Positions 9,554 through 23,607 of a stretch of DNA of 64,000 nucleotides are shown here, piece after piece; the first letter of the stretch is position 1; every line of letters begins with the position of its first letter. The translations under genes were made by a program, and so were the position numbers. The notes under the pieces were generated by a model. The model was given only the letters and a program-made list of their open reading frames with translations, did no database searches and was not told the DNA's origin. Source of the stretch: Cruorifilaria tuberocauda (Eukaryota; Nematoda; Chromadorea; Rhabditida; Onchocercidae); contig JABVXU010000022.1 of assembly GCA_013365365.1 (NCBI GenBank), forward strand, positions 1-64,000, in the 5' to 3' direction.

Positions 9554-12500
9554 ATGGCAGTACAAGCGACTACTATTGAAACAGTTACTGTAGTGAGGCC
9601 TCTCAAGGTATACTCTTCATTCACTTTTCATAATTATAATAATGCAAATTTCTTGTTACGGTTAGAATGGTATTGCTGATTTGCGTTTCGAATTAGGTCT
9701 GAAACTGATTTCAATTCTTGTCAACACAAAACGAATGGAAGTGTATACGATTTAATATGAAACATTTTATTATATAATTCATAGTTTTCAAGAGACTATT
9801 ACTACTGGTAGCGTATTTCTTGCAGCCGAGGACTTTTGTTGCCAGCATCCGAAATGTAGTAATTTTTCAAGAGAGGTAGGGAGAGAGAAATGATATCGAT
9901 TCCGCTGACTACACATCTCATGGCAGCAATAATTGTCTTATAAACAACGACTTATCGAATCGAGGTGCAAATATCGTGAGAGATACTGCTTTGTAAAATA
10001 TCAGTTTTAGGTAATAGCTCTGGTGTGTTTATTGGTTGCATTTGTTCTTTTGATATTGTGTTTATCGACGACATGGTGGCTTCGGTCAGGTGGCTTCCGA
10101 ACAGGTTTATGGCTTGAATGTACAGCATTTGATCAAGTGCAGTCAACTATAGCCGGTGGTCCACCACCTGGAAGGTGCCAAAAAATACATCGGCATGCTG
10201 GTAAAATCTCTTCCCTTTCTTTGATATGAAAAAATTTCTGGCATTGGAAAAAGTTCCAAACAGTTGATAATTATGCCTTGGAACTAAATGTTTACTTGCT
10301 AAAGCATTATATTTAGGCGCTAGTTTTCTCGGTAATTGGCAGAACTAAATTGCTGTACTAGTAAAAGATGATATGGTAGCCGTTTTCAAATTAATTCCTA
10401 TTGCAGTCTGGTTAAGGTTTTCTTTATCAAACTTTTCCCCGTCTTCTTCCATTGCTCATTTTTAGTCTTCTTGCTTAATTGCTGTAATCTATAATTGCTT
10501 TCTTTCTCATCATTGAATTAGTTTAAAAACTCAAAATTTTGCTAGCATTACTTCTTTCCATCTCATATCCATCTTATTTCAAATTAAAGATGAAAAAAAG
10601 TGCTAGCTGTTCTTTATTCATTTAGATGACATCGGACATTGTTTCCTTTAATCAAAACTATGCAAATTTGATGATTTTGGTTAATTTCACTGCGAAAAGA
10701 CCAATCAGGTTTAGAGTTAGTTGCATTGGGACAGGATGATGTATACTTGCTTTATGAGACAGACTCTATTGTTATGTTATCTGGCAGTTAAATTTATTGA
10801 TAATTTTGCCAGTGTATACTTGTTTTGTGAGTCTAGAAATAAGAGGAAAATTAAACTGAAGTCATAAATACTTATTAGCTGTGTGACAATATATTTGAAT
10901 GGAACGCTGATAGATGATCTAGTCGCTATAATATGTGCAAAGGAGATATGTGCAGCTTCTACCCATGCGAAGTAGGGCGCATTTGGGAGGATAGATGCAC
11001 TTGTATCGTTTTTTATGCGCACATTCCTACTTCGAATAATTTCTTTCTTTTGCCATGCTCACTCGTTATCGATGTTTGGATTCATGAATGCATGAATTGT
11101 ACATCACATGCAACAATAGAAGGACATTTCTTTCACTTTATTTTCTTTACTTTTTTAATTTTCTTTACTTTTCTTTCACTTTACTTAAACTATTTTAAAG
11201 TTTATTCCAGCATTCATTTATAACGGATTAAGTAAATGAAATTTTGAAGTTAAATTATATCTGAGCTGAATTTTCTGTGTGGAATTACCAATGACCTGAT
11301 AAAAATGTCTGCATTTCTTTTCCCAACGCTAACATCTGCGTGCTTTCTGCTTCGTTTGAATCACCATTTTCTACTTGTTTCTCACTTTACGGACATTAAT
11401 AATCGCTGCTTTTATGACTACTATGCATTTTCCGAATTCTTATTATTTCTGCAAATGATTTTCTAAAATTGAAAATATTTCAGTTTTCAAATTTTTGCTT
11501 GAAAATTATGATTCTATTCATATTTCAGCTATGAATTAAAAAGAACTGCTTTGAGGATTTTTCATTTCTTTTTTCACCTTACTATTTAGTGCATTTTTCA
11601 TCTTCACGTAGTACTATCTTCACTCATCAGGACTTTTCTATTCCTAATATTTCATTTAAAGTCGAAATCTTTAGCCTCTCTGATTACGCGCTTTCATGAC
11701 TTAATTTAGTAGTAGCAGTGCGTTCACTGTTGCTAAATATATTGCACTTAGAGCTTAACTGCAGTAGTAATTTTCTCTATTGTCAGAGTTAAGTAAAATG
11801 AGCTAATTTTTGCGCGCGTACTGCTGAGCTAGATTACTCGCTAGTCATTTAATATGGGTAATTTTAGTTTGTCCGGTAAATTTGGGACATTTGAAAGAGA
11901 AGGTATGGCTTAATTAAAATTTGGAAACGATTCTGTTATGAATGTTATTATAAATATTATTACTGTTATAAATGTGAACAGTTCGCAAAATGGACGCAAA
12001 TAATAGCGCTTTTCCATTAGTTCATGAAATTTTTTATTCTTGCTTTATGGCTTATACATGCCAGCGATCAACGTCACCAGGCAAGTTTCCCTTTCTTTTT
12101 TTTTCACTTTTTCAGTTACCAATCGACGCATTGTTTACCCATGACGTAATATATTCATTAGGATGGAAAATGACCGACACTCCTTATTATATGTTCTTTT
12201 CCCTCAGTTGTTGTCATCAATTTTAAATGTTATTCCACATGTAAATATCTTATTTACTTCACCTCCTTTTTTTGCTTTTTCGCTGTGGATATTGCTTTAT
12301 GTGACCTAAAGGCATTTCAAATGATGTAATTGCTTAAATATTTTCCACTCCCCGTAGAAATTGGAATGTAATCCATTAATGAAGTCAATTTAATTTGTAA
12401 TAGGCTATGCATTTTTTTCAAGTTATTATTTATTAGTTGAATCATTTGAATGGTTCTTCAAGCTGAGTAATTAATGATTCTGTTCCGTGAACCTTGACAC

Positions 12501-13257
12501 TATTAATTGCTAATATCTTTGAAGCTTAAGTAATTGAGGTAATATGAAACTTTCACAAATGCAGATATCTACCAAAATTTATAAAATTAATTTTCTTTTC
12601 ACTTCCAAATTGTAAATTAACTTTATTTCAGCTTATATCAAACTGGTGGCAGCATTTTTGATTACTGCAGCAGTGTTAACATTCTTTGCGTTTTTCCTTA
12701 ATGTGTTCGGTTTACGAGCACAAGATTTACATAAAAAATATATTTTCTATAAATTTGCCACTTATCTTTCTTTACTGGGAGGTGAGTCTAAATTATCATA
12801 TTGTACATCGCTGTTTAAACAAAGTTTACCCTTTTTTGGAAAATTTTCATTCACTTTATATCTTTGCATTTCGCAAGTGTTTCAGAACACGAAGAAGAAA
12901 GAAAATTTTTAACACAATATTTTATAAAAATTATTTTATTCCGTCTGATAACGGCAGTGAGGTTTCTTTCTTAAATTATATAATTTTAAACGTTTATATT
13001 TTTGGAATTCAAATAGACTATACTGCATTTTAGTATTCCTGGAACTCATATCCTTAATCGTATTTCCTGTCTGTTTTTACGTTGAGATGAAGAATTTCGG
13101 TTATCGGAACTGGGAATTCGACTGGTCTTACGGTATTGCCTGGGGTGCAACGCTGTTTGCATTTGGCGCGTCGCTGTTATTGATATGTGACAAAGAACAT
13201 GAAGAGGTGTATTTCAAAGAGAAAACAATATATAATCCACCACCTGAGTTAAAATAA
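9554..13257 (+). CDS. TMEM47: TMEM47/VAB-9-like four-pass claudin-family protein
   Basis: Four exons: 9554-9607, 10011-10200, 12632-12781 and 13034-13257 (205 aa), phases 0, 1, 1. The third intron ends in TTTTAG and the second in TTTCAG. Four hydrophobic segments fit the PMP22/EMP/claudin fold: about residues 19-37 (VIALVCLLVAFVLLILCLST), 83-107, 120-150 and 160-185. The first loop contains the family-like W-GLW-C arrangement (TTWW, then GLWLEC, then GRC). The last segment, FDWSYGIAWGATLFAFGASL, closely matches the TMEM47 signature ([20 protein letters not shown]). In animals this family sits at epithelial adherens junctions (VAB-9 in C. elegans). The start is the only ATG in a short first exon, which encodes a cytosolic tail. 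The second intron is large (2.4 kb) and shows no genes. It could instead be another worm claudin-like paralogue, but the TMEM47 match at the C-terminus is specific. Confidence 0.85.
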
Positions 13258-14914
13258 TTTTTTATAGAGATAGATGTGTTCCTAGTAAACTTGATAGCTT
13301 AACAGCTGTGACTGATTTCCTGTAGTGAAATTATATCCATTTAAATTTTCTATTTTGAGTGGAAAAGTTTTTCAGGTTTCCAAAAATCAAGTCGAGAAAT
13401 TATTTTTTAGAGGCAAAATTACAGCAGTGTAAATACTTTTTCTTGTTTTTGATTGAAGTAGCATTTTTTGGCTGTTATATTTCTCGTTTAATTGGTGACA
13501 TAGCATTTTTCATAAAAATAACAGAGCATTACATAATGATAAATTTAATTGAAAATCCCATTAAATGCCTTAGTTAAACTTACTTAATTGTTTCATATAT
13601 TGCATTTTGCATTTTTATGTATGTTTAATCCTTGTTGCTATTGAGCTTATTTTTTGGATTGCATTTCTTTTCTAATGATTTTATAATCTCTTGATTATAT
13701 TCATAATATTATTCTCTATCGATTGTTTTTAAAAATGAATTTTTAATTGAATTTATGATGTTATGGTAAATATGTAATCGTTATAAAAGCAGTATCTCTC
13801 ACTAGTAGGTGGTACTTATACATAAAGTGTCGAAGGCGTGCTGTACGAGAACATTATTATTGCAAACGTCAAATTCAAAAAATTTTTTTGTGATAAGCAA
13901 CATAATATGCCTTCGGCTCATGCATAAGGCCTTTATCAATTTTTATTAAACACTAGTCTTATAGAAAGAACTTATAGGATGAACGCATAGTACATAACCG
14001 ATGCATCAGCAGTGCAGTACATCATGCACATACATTACTAATTTATTTTAAACAATGATATTAACTGCTGAATGACTAAGAACGATGTGGTTTGAAATTA
14101 TTGAACTAGAAACCCAACTCTCTACTGCGACTCATGTTGCTTTTTATATAAATTGCTGACTTGTCTGCTATCACCTGAACCTATTTTAAGTGAAGTGAAA
14201 ATTTAATACACAAGTCAAACAGAGCTTTCTGCCACAATTTCAAAACAATAACGAAAGGAAAAATAATATGTTACAATATCGGAGAATTAAGCAACAACTT
14301 AGACAGTAAAAGCAACATGAAAAATACGTGAAACAATATGAAGTACATACATGCGTGAATGTAATAAAATAGATTGAATACTAATACTGAGTAGCCTTCG
14401 AAATTTAAACAAATGAGGAATTAAACAGAGAATCAGAAAAGAAAAGGGAAAGAGACCTGAACGATATGGTGTACATGAGCAAATATTTCACAAAAGACTA
14501 TTATGATAACAATGCACGGCGTATTGTAACGTCAAAAAAATGGCTCTAATGCAGAAAAGACCATGGAAAAGCTAAAAAAAGAAATATGAATATGAAAAAA
14601 GAAGAAAAGAAAAAAGAAATGGAAATACAGTCACACTACTACAGCAATAAATGAAGGAAATGATAATAAGATGGAAATACGTAAAAGACAAACGTGAGGC
14701 AATTACACCGACACAAGAGGCTGCTTTAAACATAGTGGCATGCAACAAATATAAGTTAAATGAAATTATACAGCAGTGCACAGTAATGTTGCTTGCAAGA
14801 ATTAGAACTTAGATATTTTGAAAAATTACAATACAATTTAAAAATAAAAGCCAAATTGAAATCAAACAATACAAATGCTGTAAATTTACACATTCATCTT
14901 CATACTGTGAACAA
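13258..14914. other. Intergenic, no gene supported
   Basis: This lies between the convergent ends of the TMEM47-like gene and the fucosyltransferase. A purine-rich run (GAAAAAAGAAG type) occurs around 14575-14630. No exon chain was found on either strand. Confidence 0.5.
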
Positions 14915-17053
14915 TTACTCTTCTTTCCAACCTTCAGCAAATTCAGACCCTTCACATTCTGATGATGTCCCATAGAACCATTCCTCCACATTTTCATATG
15001 TTTTTGTTGGTCGCTCTTCTAGTAATGCCTCACATAATTTACAAAAATGAAATCTGAAAGCACCATTAGTTTTAGGAAAATGTGGAAGCTCGACTGATTG
15101 TCCTCATCTTAAAATTGGAAATAAAACAGATTAAGCTTATAATAATTATGTCTACAAAATCAAACGCAAACCTATAGCCGTTGTTTTGATATGCTCGAAC
15201 CCAACCATCACGACGCCATTTAAAATACTCCAAATAAGCAGTTTTATTGGACATCAATGCAATTAAATAATTGGCCATAGCTTGAGCACTTTCAAAATCA
15301 TCCATAGGAATAAAAGAGCGCGGTGGAACTAAGCTTGAAATTTACTCGAAATTACTTAAAAGTAATATAGAAATAGGCTTTAACGCAATATACCGAAAAT
15401 TAATCATCCGAAAATTTGATGAACAATTCAGTTGGCAGTATCTCATATATTCTTGAGTCTTTATATTGTCACCTATCAAAGATGAATGTAAACTAACCCT
15501 TCATATATTTTCCGTCTCATAACGATCGGAACACTTGGTAGATGATAACGGTCGAAATATTTCTCCGTAACATAATCCTTACAAATAGTATTTTCGATTG
15601 CAATATAGAAAAAATTCATTGCACTAAGATCTTTCTCACATTCAGAAGCCCGTTTACAGGCATCACGTTTATAAGGATTATCTGCACATGCCCCATATTT
15701 GTCTACCATTATGTATCTAAAATAATACTTTTTAAAAAAGTTTTTGAACTGCTACCTATATTTTAATTAATGCTTCTTTTTAGACATTAAAAAATAACTT
15801 TGGGGATGAATAATCAGCCTTAAATAAGTCATATGTACTCGACTGCATTTCACAAAAACGAGTTACTCCATTTTCAGAAAAGACAAGTGAAATTTTTTTA
15901 TCGTTGAAAAATACAATGAAAGCTCACTTTCCAAGCTTCTCAACAGCTAACTCTCGTTTCGAAATTGTATCACAATTCGATACCAACCAAAATATTGCAC
16001 TACTTTTATTTTTTAATATTGTTTTCTCATCATAAGGCAGGTTTTCGGACTTGAAACCAAGTCCTTTATTCATTTCGGGACTAATCCAATAACCTCCATA
16101 AACCCATGGCACATCTGAATCATATCGATATGTCATTGTCCAGTTGAAAAAGTTACCTGGGAAATTAGGTAATTAATTATATTTCATCAAATAAATAGAA
16201 ATGAATAGGTAGGAAGCAAAGATCCACAAAAAGTACTAGATTTTTTCATACGCTAAGTTATCTTTCCATTGATAATTTAATATATAGGGAAATCCTTTTA
16301 TTGTCTGGGCAAGGAGAATAACTTTACTTCACAGACTATGCTAACAAGAAAAACCAACGAGGTGCACGCAACGTATTCCTTCGCCATAGTTTATAAGTCG
16401 GAGGTGCTTCTACGGTTAAAAATACGTAACGTTGTGATGGAGATCTTCTTTGCGGTAAGTCGCTCAATCGAAAATCTTCAGTCATAAAATGGAAAATAAC
16501 AGCATCAGCGCTATCAACTAGAGACCGATCCGCCGTAATTATACACTTATTCTGAATAAACAAACACTGGGAACATTCATCAAGTACTTCTTTGGCATTT
16601 TTTAATCAACAATCCGGGTCATATTCTACCTTTTATCAATAAACTTCATCAGTATATATATCAATATTAATATAAAGAATGTCAAGTCCCTGATGTCTTT
16701 TCTGATCAAATTCTTCTAACTCTCAAATTAACTAAATCAATGCATTGTGCTTGCTATTGCATTTCAGAGAGTTCATTTTGCAGTTTGAAATTCAAATTGC
16801 TGCTTACCTTTAAATCAGGACACTCATTCATGAAATGCAAACGATTTTCAGATAATTCACTAAAAAAGGTTGTCCACATAAGCATCAACTTTTGCTCAAT
16901 TTTTACTATTTGTTGTTGTTCATGTGAATAAACGGTAGACCAAACCATCTGATAACGAGAGAAAAACAGATCCAGCACTATTCTCGAAGCAATAAAACAG
17001 AGAAAACAGACAGTAATCAACCCAGTAAAAATTCGAAGACGTGACTGGACCAT
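14915..17053 (-). CDS. Alpha-1,3-fucosyltransferase (GT10 family)
   Basis: Six exons: 16808-17053, 16359-16551, 15928-16156, 15498-15716, 15172-15333 and 14915-15053 (395 aa). The enzyme would transfer fucose from GDP-fucose to glycoprotein or glycolipid glycans in the Golgi. The first exon encodes a short cytosolic tail, a signal-anchor (about residues 8-30, LITVCFLCFIASRIVLDLFF) and a stem, as in type II Golgi enzymes. Conserved GT10 blocks follow in order: DSADAVIFHF, NFFNWTMTYRYDSDVPWVYG, and IAIENTICKDYVTEKYFD then VPIVM, which form the donor-binding signature. RSFIPMDDF and a C-terminal Cys cluster (FHFCKLCEALL) complete the set. Introns are phase 0, 1, 2, 2, 2. Two spots are uncertain. 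Exon 2 could end at 16368 rather than 16359. Exon 5 uses a weak TTTCAAG acceptor. Acceptor specificity (core versus Lewis type) cannot be read from the sequence. The 3' end converges on the TMEM47-like gene. Confidence 0.92.
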
Positions 17054-17488
17054 TTCTAAACGTTCCTAAACGACACACCAGCCGTTTTCTTTAATGCTGT
17101 AAATTTTTCTATGCAGTGATAATTTAGTTTAGCTCTAAAACAAAGAAAAAGTTGAAACCATACCAACGGGGCTTTCATACTCCGATTCTAGAAAAAACTA
17201 TTCTAGAGCTAATGTTAGAACAAATTATTACATAACAAATAATAACTGTAGTGAAAATTTATTCGCAAAATAGTGACATCCGCTTACGTATTTTTTAAAA
17301 TTTTTAAGCTCCATTTTTTCCATAATATTTTTTTATTGAAAAAAAAACGTTTTTATGACAAGGCATGAATTAATCAAGAACTTAGATTATCACGACAAAA
17401 GAACAAAATTTCATATCCTTAAAAAAATACAATTTGTCATATTTTAAATAAACACAATTCACAATGAAATATTATCCTTGTGATATTA

Positions 17489-20400
17489 TTAGCAGTATTT
17501 CATTAAATTTGGTTTTTCTCTTCTAAGAAGTTTACTCATTGCGTCGCTACTATCCACGAGATCCCACTGATCATATCTGAAATGACAATAACTCATGTAA
17601 TACACTTATGTAATAAGGTAATGAGATTTCCAACGATGATACCATTCAGATCGTTTTGAAAGATAATATTGCCCATTGCCCACATCTAACTACTACTCTG
17701 CACCCTATATATTTCTAGACAGGATAGTGAATTATATACCACATAAATTTTCTAACCTAATTAAGCAAATCTTTGTAATTTCCGTCTGATTCCGTAAAGA
17801 CAAACACTGTTGGTTTACACTATATTTCAGAAATGAATCTTGGACTTCAAATTCAAGAAATCATTAGACTATATTAACTTATACACAGTAAAGTAATTTA
17901 AAAAACATTTTTAATGAGTGGCATTAGAAAACAACAGATGATTGTTTTTATTCCGAAAAAACTTGCTACAGAATTATTATGTGACTTAGCAGTAAATGAA
18001 ACGGTTTTTATTGCAATGAATTATTAAAATAATCCCCCCAAAAATTGCAAGCCTCTAAATGATACCAATGAATCTGATCTAAAATTTGAAATTTGTAAAT
18101 AGTATCAAGACATACTTTGTAGCGATTGTATGATTCTTTGGTTTAAAGAAACCGGTTCGTCGCAGTTTTTCACCTCGGTACCCTAAACCTTTTCTTCCAT
18201 TAGTTTGAAAATCGCTCTCTTCCATTTCCACTGAAACAGTTTCGAGACGCCCTAAATTGTGTGGACCAAGACCTAAACCGGGAGACCAACCATAGCTGAA
18301 ATAAAAGATAACGACTCAATACATGCAATTGCATAATCCTGTATAATTAACAATAAATCTTTCCCTCCAAATTCAACATCAAGACCTTCTCATAATTTTA
18401 CTGCCAATTCCCTTCGTATGATCTTCAAATTGGCCAAAGTTGACAGAAGGGAGAGGCCTCTCAATGCTTCCGTAAGGCCTTTTCCTCAACTTCTTTTTGA
18501 AAACTGAGTGAACAACTTCACCAGATCTGTAAATGGTGAAATGAAAACAATAATGACGTTTTTATGAATTTTAAACAAAACTAATTTGCTTTTTCAAAAT
18601 AGAACTGGCTCTGAATAAATGATATATTAGAAATTCGCAAAAATAAAGTAAAAAAAGAAAAAATTTGTGGAATTGCAAGTTCCCTTATCAATATCTCTAA
18701 CACTGCACACTTTTCTAAGGATTTCCAACACTTTTCCGGTAGATTAACAAACCTTATCTTTATCTAAGTAAAACCAAAATAAGAGTTTAATGCCTGTCAA
18801 AACAAAACAAAAATTGAAATGTTTATAAAATTTTTTCCCTCACCTCAACTTTTGATCCTCCACAATTTCCATTGACCGCTTTGCGTCCAAATCACCATCT
18901 TTTCGATCATAATAAATAGAGTAATCAACATCCCAATCATCAGCCCACTTCCAATCGTTATCTGCTCCTTCTTCCAATTCTTTCCAAAAAAAGGAGTCCA
19001 TGTACCAAACAAGACCTGGTCCTCCCTTTTCCCATGTCACCTACAAAAACGTTAACTTTTTAGCTACAGTTCACGGCTTAATTATAACCTGAATCAGTAA
19101 TTCGTAAGTTTTCACTACAATTATGAATTTATAAGATTTCTGGTATGCTTTTAAAACTACACCTCTTGCTCTTTCTCATACTTCCTTGGCTTAATACGCT
19201 CTTGCTCCGCAACATCATCATGAAGAGCTTCGAAGCTGAAATAAATACAATGACAATCAAAAAAAAATTCGATAGAAACGAAATATCGAATTACAGTCCT
19301 TCAATTAATGGAAATTAATAAGTTTCAGCTGTGAATCAAAATGAAACTCAATTACAAACCTTCAATAATAAAACCTTAAGTAAAATTTAGTGAAGAAGAA
19401 ACACTATTCCTCCGAAAATTAAAAAAAAACCTTACCGTTCCCATTCCTCATAACGATCAGTATTATCCTCCAGTCCACTGTCATTTTCCTGTTCATTTTT
19501 AACACCAACAGTATCATCCGGAATGCTTAAATTCAGATCTGAAGTCGTTTCTCCTGAAGAGAGAATAAAATCATTGCTAATAGATTATACAGAAAGTGGA
19601 TACTAGATTGTTATATTACACAAAAAAGATCTATTTTCAAGAACACTTAACGATTTGTCTAAATTTTAAACTGTTTAAAATAACTGTGGGCCGATTTGAA
19701 ATTATATATTCGTAAAGCTCTTTTTTATCGTACATTTCAATACTTTTAAGCGTAAGTAACAGTATAACAAGCTAATGAGATAACAAGCACCACCTTTGCA
19801 ATCTACAATAATAGATTCTTTATTATCATCGTATCTGAAACAAACGGCGCCGTACTTGCCTACACACTTTTTTGCTTTGATATCCAATTTTGTAAGAACG
19901 ATTGGTGGTAATTTACAAAGGCGAATCTAAAATCAGCTTCAAAGAGTTAAGTAGAATCAAATTAAGATGCTCACATTACACGGAAAGTAAGGCTATATCA
20001 TAGAAAAACAGCGTCACATTTGCTTAGAAACTTTGCATCTATAATGAGAAAAATATATTTACCTGCTCAAGGAAAAATTTTGTTGGAGTACCGACGTTCC
20101 CGAAAGGCATAAGACTTGGTGGTTTGAGTTCAATAAGGAAACGAAAATCCAGATTTATTGACATTTGACTGTTATCACCTAATACCTAAAAACAAAGAGA
20201 TAACGCGTACATGAAGAGAAATGTTCTGCTTTTTTCAATTATAAGCTCAAGAACCCAAAAGCAATGAGCAGATGAAAAATAAAAATTAAAACCAATAAAG
20301 TATTTATAATCAAAACTATCAATTAAAAACAGAGGCTAGCAAATAGCGAAAGAAGGCATAAGGAATTAGTGAAACTAAATTAAGGAAAAAATTGAAAGAA

Positions 20401-20865
20401 TAAAATAAATCCGCCGCAACTTCCGAACCATTAAAAAATACAAAAATTTCTTTGCACTGCTCTTTATAAGGGAATTATCAGCATTCGTCTGATCTAATAG
20501 AGGTAAAGAAATTTCACCGAATGACAAAGAGAAAACAGAAATGATTTCAGTAATAACCTCACTAGATTTCAGAGGAAAAATAAAACATCTTAAGGGCATT
20601 TCAAGCCCTTTCTCATCAATCCAGAACTTCAAGTGGTAATGTCTGATGCATGCAGCTCGTTCTTCCTCATTTTTAAATGAAACAACACAGCAGAAGTGTT
20701 TGTACTCCTTGGAAGAGGATGGTTCGTCTACATCACTATCAATCTGAAATACGAAATTCGCTTCTTGATATTTCAAAGCTTCATAAAATCTGATTCAAAT
20801 TTAGCTTACATGTATTTCGGGTCGATGTCGGTAATGGAAACAGTGAAATCGCTCATTTTCGACAT
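17489..20865 (-). CDS. GPATCH3: GPATCH3, G-patch domain protein
   Basis: Ten exons: 20810-20865, 20558-20789, 20063-20185, 19794-19926, 19436-19553, 19163-19235, 18844-19040, 18386-18526, 18116-18295 and 17489-17576 (446 aa). The order of conserved blocks matches GPATCH3. FCCVVSF comes first, then LKPPSLMPFGNVGTPTKFFL, an acidic stretch ending RYEEWER, FEALHDDVAEQER, and WEKGGPGLVWY with ADDWDVDYSIYYDR. The G-patch follows at about residues 345-405 (HTKGIGSKIMRS, WSPGLGLG, KGLGYRGEKL), then a short tail KLLRRE. G-patch proteins activate DEAH helicases in RNA metabolism; mammalian GPATCH3 is nuclear and has also been linked to antiviral signalling. Exons 2-10 are joined by ordinary phase-matched introns. 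Joining exon 1 to exon 2 requires a 20-nt intron (20790-20809), listed separately. If that is wrong, residues 1-19 change. AATAAA occurs about 150 nt past the stop. Confidence 0.93.
20790..20809 (-). other. Proposed 20-nt intron in GPATCH3
   Basis: On the minus strand the 20 bases run GTAAGC...AATCAG. Read straight through, exon 1 stops at a TAA inside them. Removing them joins phase 2 to phase 2, gives DPKY-I-FYEALKYQEANFVF, and makes the whole model an exact multiple of three. No other acceptor within exon 2 restores the frame: the strong TATTTCAG site further in leads to a stop. Confidence 0.5.
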
Positions 20866-23607
20866 AATGCGAGAAGAAATATCGTAAGTGTCTTGCATGA
20901 TACACCTTCGGAATATTGCGGATAATTGCATAAGCTTCAAAGAAAAAAAGTTGTTTTGAATAACTAAAAGTAAAGCCAGCTCTGTGCTAATTTTTTTTTA
21001 CTTTTTACTAAAACAGTCTTTTTTATGTCAACCAAATGGAAAAAAAACAATGCAAATCCCTTATTGTATAGCTTTTCAAGATATGACCTATGACCAATTA
21101 TTCAGTAGCTTTGTAAATTAAAGAAGAGATTTAAGCAATAACAGCAGCATCAGTTTTAAATTGATCACATCTCCGTTTAACAGTGGGAGATAACCGTAGC
21201 GATAACTTCATAATACATTTCTTCAAGCGAGTTGCATAAAACTAACAGGGTAATGCAATAAGCCCTTGTTAATAAGATGAGTTGGTGTAGAAAATACGAA
21301 CAAACGTAAATTAAGTCCGAAATTGAAACCAACAAAGATATAAGACCGCGAATCATGCAGTAAAAGCAATTATAAAAAACGTACTTTGCACCAATACTGC
21401 AGCTTTTTTTATCGAAGGAGTGATATTAGATTGCGCTTTCTCGATATTATTCATCTTTAAATCGCATATAAAAAGATATACAGATTACTCCAATAGCACC
21501 CAATCATCCATCATATATGCATCCGCATACATTAACTAGGAGACATAATGTAATAAATGAGCATTTCTGGTCAGCATTGATTTGATCTTTTCTTGAAATT
21601 TAATTACATCTTTATTTTACTGTATAAAGAAGACAAAACTTGGAAAAGACTAACAAAATATCCAGTGGATTCCAGAGATTTAAAAAATTATCTGTGGTGA
21701 AACTGATCGCTAGAACGGCAAGTATTCCATGCAAATAGCCTACTGGACATAATTTATCATCGAATTATTAAATCATTTCTCTTATACTAAATATTAGCAT
21801 TCTCATAATTGATTTACTAATGGAACAAAGAAGAGAAATAGTTAAAAACAACAATCTTAGAATTATGCTAGTGAGTCAATAATACAGGACAAACAAATAG
21901 AAAAGGTTAAGCACTACCGACCACTTCTCAATTCATCCGTCCAACCGACATCAAGAAATGCTATTTTCGATTGTTTCAGGAGCACCGTTCAAATAGCAAC
22001 TCGATACCATCCAAATTGTATTACCATTGCACAGTACCCTAGCTCACTTTGTTCAGCTTTGATGTATCAAATCGCTTAAAGCAAAATCTCTTAAATCACT
22101 TTCCTTCCAAAATTGTAGGAAAGATATGAAGGTCATGAATGAAAACGATCTTTCATAATGCACCCTTTCCAGTGAGGTATTTTTGTAGAAACCTAGGTCA
22201 ATAATATGGTAACAAATTTCCCAGATTTCCTGATAGCTGCTTCCCAAGAATAACAGTAATTAAACTGAAACAATAAACCGTTCTAAGAGGAAAACATTAC
22301 CAAAATACGTTTATTTACCTCGAGAATAATCCATTTTAAAATATATGAGCTGTTAAGACGAGAATTTCCTATACTTTATTAATGAGGAGATTAAAATACG
22401 TTTATTTACCTTGAGAATAATCCATTTTAAAATATATGAGCTGTTAAGACGAGAATTTCCTATACTTTATTAATGAGGAGATTAGGCAGATGTGATATGC
22501 TAATACACTTCGTTTCCTTCTGGTGAAAAGATGAAATCACTGGTGATCTTGACTGTTAAAGTTACTCGGTAAATGATGATTCTCTTCTTACTCTTCACAA
22601 GCATTAAAGCATTAAATTAATCTGTTGACGCAGCAAGCAAGAAGTACATAAGTTGTTGACGTTCACAATGAAGTTTGCAAAATACAATTACCTTAAATAA
22701 CGATAGCATTACGAAGAAGCATCGCAGGCAAGACCTGCCACATTTTTGAGCAGTTCTTAAACGAATCCACTCACTCATCAGTTTCGATTAGAAAAAGCTG
22801 GCTGAACAACATGTTCATCTGGTCCCAATTTTTTTCAAGTATTTCACATATTGCTCTTACTTGTCGTCAATTTTGTTATTGAAATTGCACAAGTAGCCTG
22901 GCATCGATATTTATAAAAACCCTTCACATGACAAATATTATTTTGATAGAAATTTCCACAGCTTCGTTTCAAAACCTGACAGCAATGCTCAACGAAATGA
23001 CTGTGAAAGAAAAATTCGTGTGACATGTCTAAACCAAATAATTGTTGATTTTCGGATATCATAGGTAAGGCTAACGCGAAATGAAATTTTAACCAATAGA
23101 AGATAAAATAGAAGAAGTGTGAAAAGTGGCAAAACTTCAGGTGGATCTAAATTATCTTGCGACTTAGAAATCAAAATGTTTTGGCTACAAATTTTGTTAA
23201 ACCCTGCAAATCTGCTTTAATATGCATGTAAGGAAGTAATTAAAATTAAAGCATATGCGCACCCACTGAAAATTTTCAGGACAAACTTATAGAAATCAGT
23301 AGAAAAAACAGTATTTAAAAAGATATAAAGTATCAAATATTATCTATGTAATTACCAGGAAAAATGTATAATAAAAGTTATTTAAAGCAACTGCTACTTA
23401 ACTACTGCTTTCTGCATTCTATGAATAGAATAATGTGAAGTGAAATTGATGTACAGAAATAAATTAGCTGAATCAATTTCTGCCAGCAATTATGATTACT
23501 ATCTATTTATTACCTTTACTAATCATAGATGGAAAACAAAAAGAAATACATCAAACACAACGACTTGTAAACAAAGAAAAAAGTTTAAGACGAATACCGC
23601 TTCCACA
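20866..23607. other. Intergenic, no gene supported
   Basis: This separates the 5' end of GPATCH3 from the 3' end of ROD, both minus-strand. It holds the 91-bp tandem duplication. An AATAAA on the minus strand (23506-23511), 97 nt past the ROD stop, is a plausible poly(A) signal. Open frames at 22053-22247 and 22844-23174 (-) lack splice context or motifs. Confidence 0.5.
22302..22484. repeat. Tandem duplication, 91-bp unit, two copies
   Basis: Copy 1 starts at 22302 and copy 2 at 22393. They differ by one base seen by eye (ACCTCGAG versus ACCTTGAG). Such low divergence means a recent duplication or a collapsed or expanded assembly. Confidence 0.9.
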
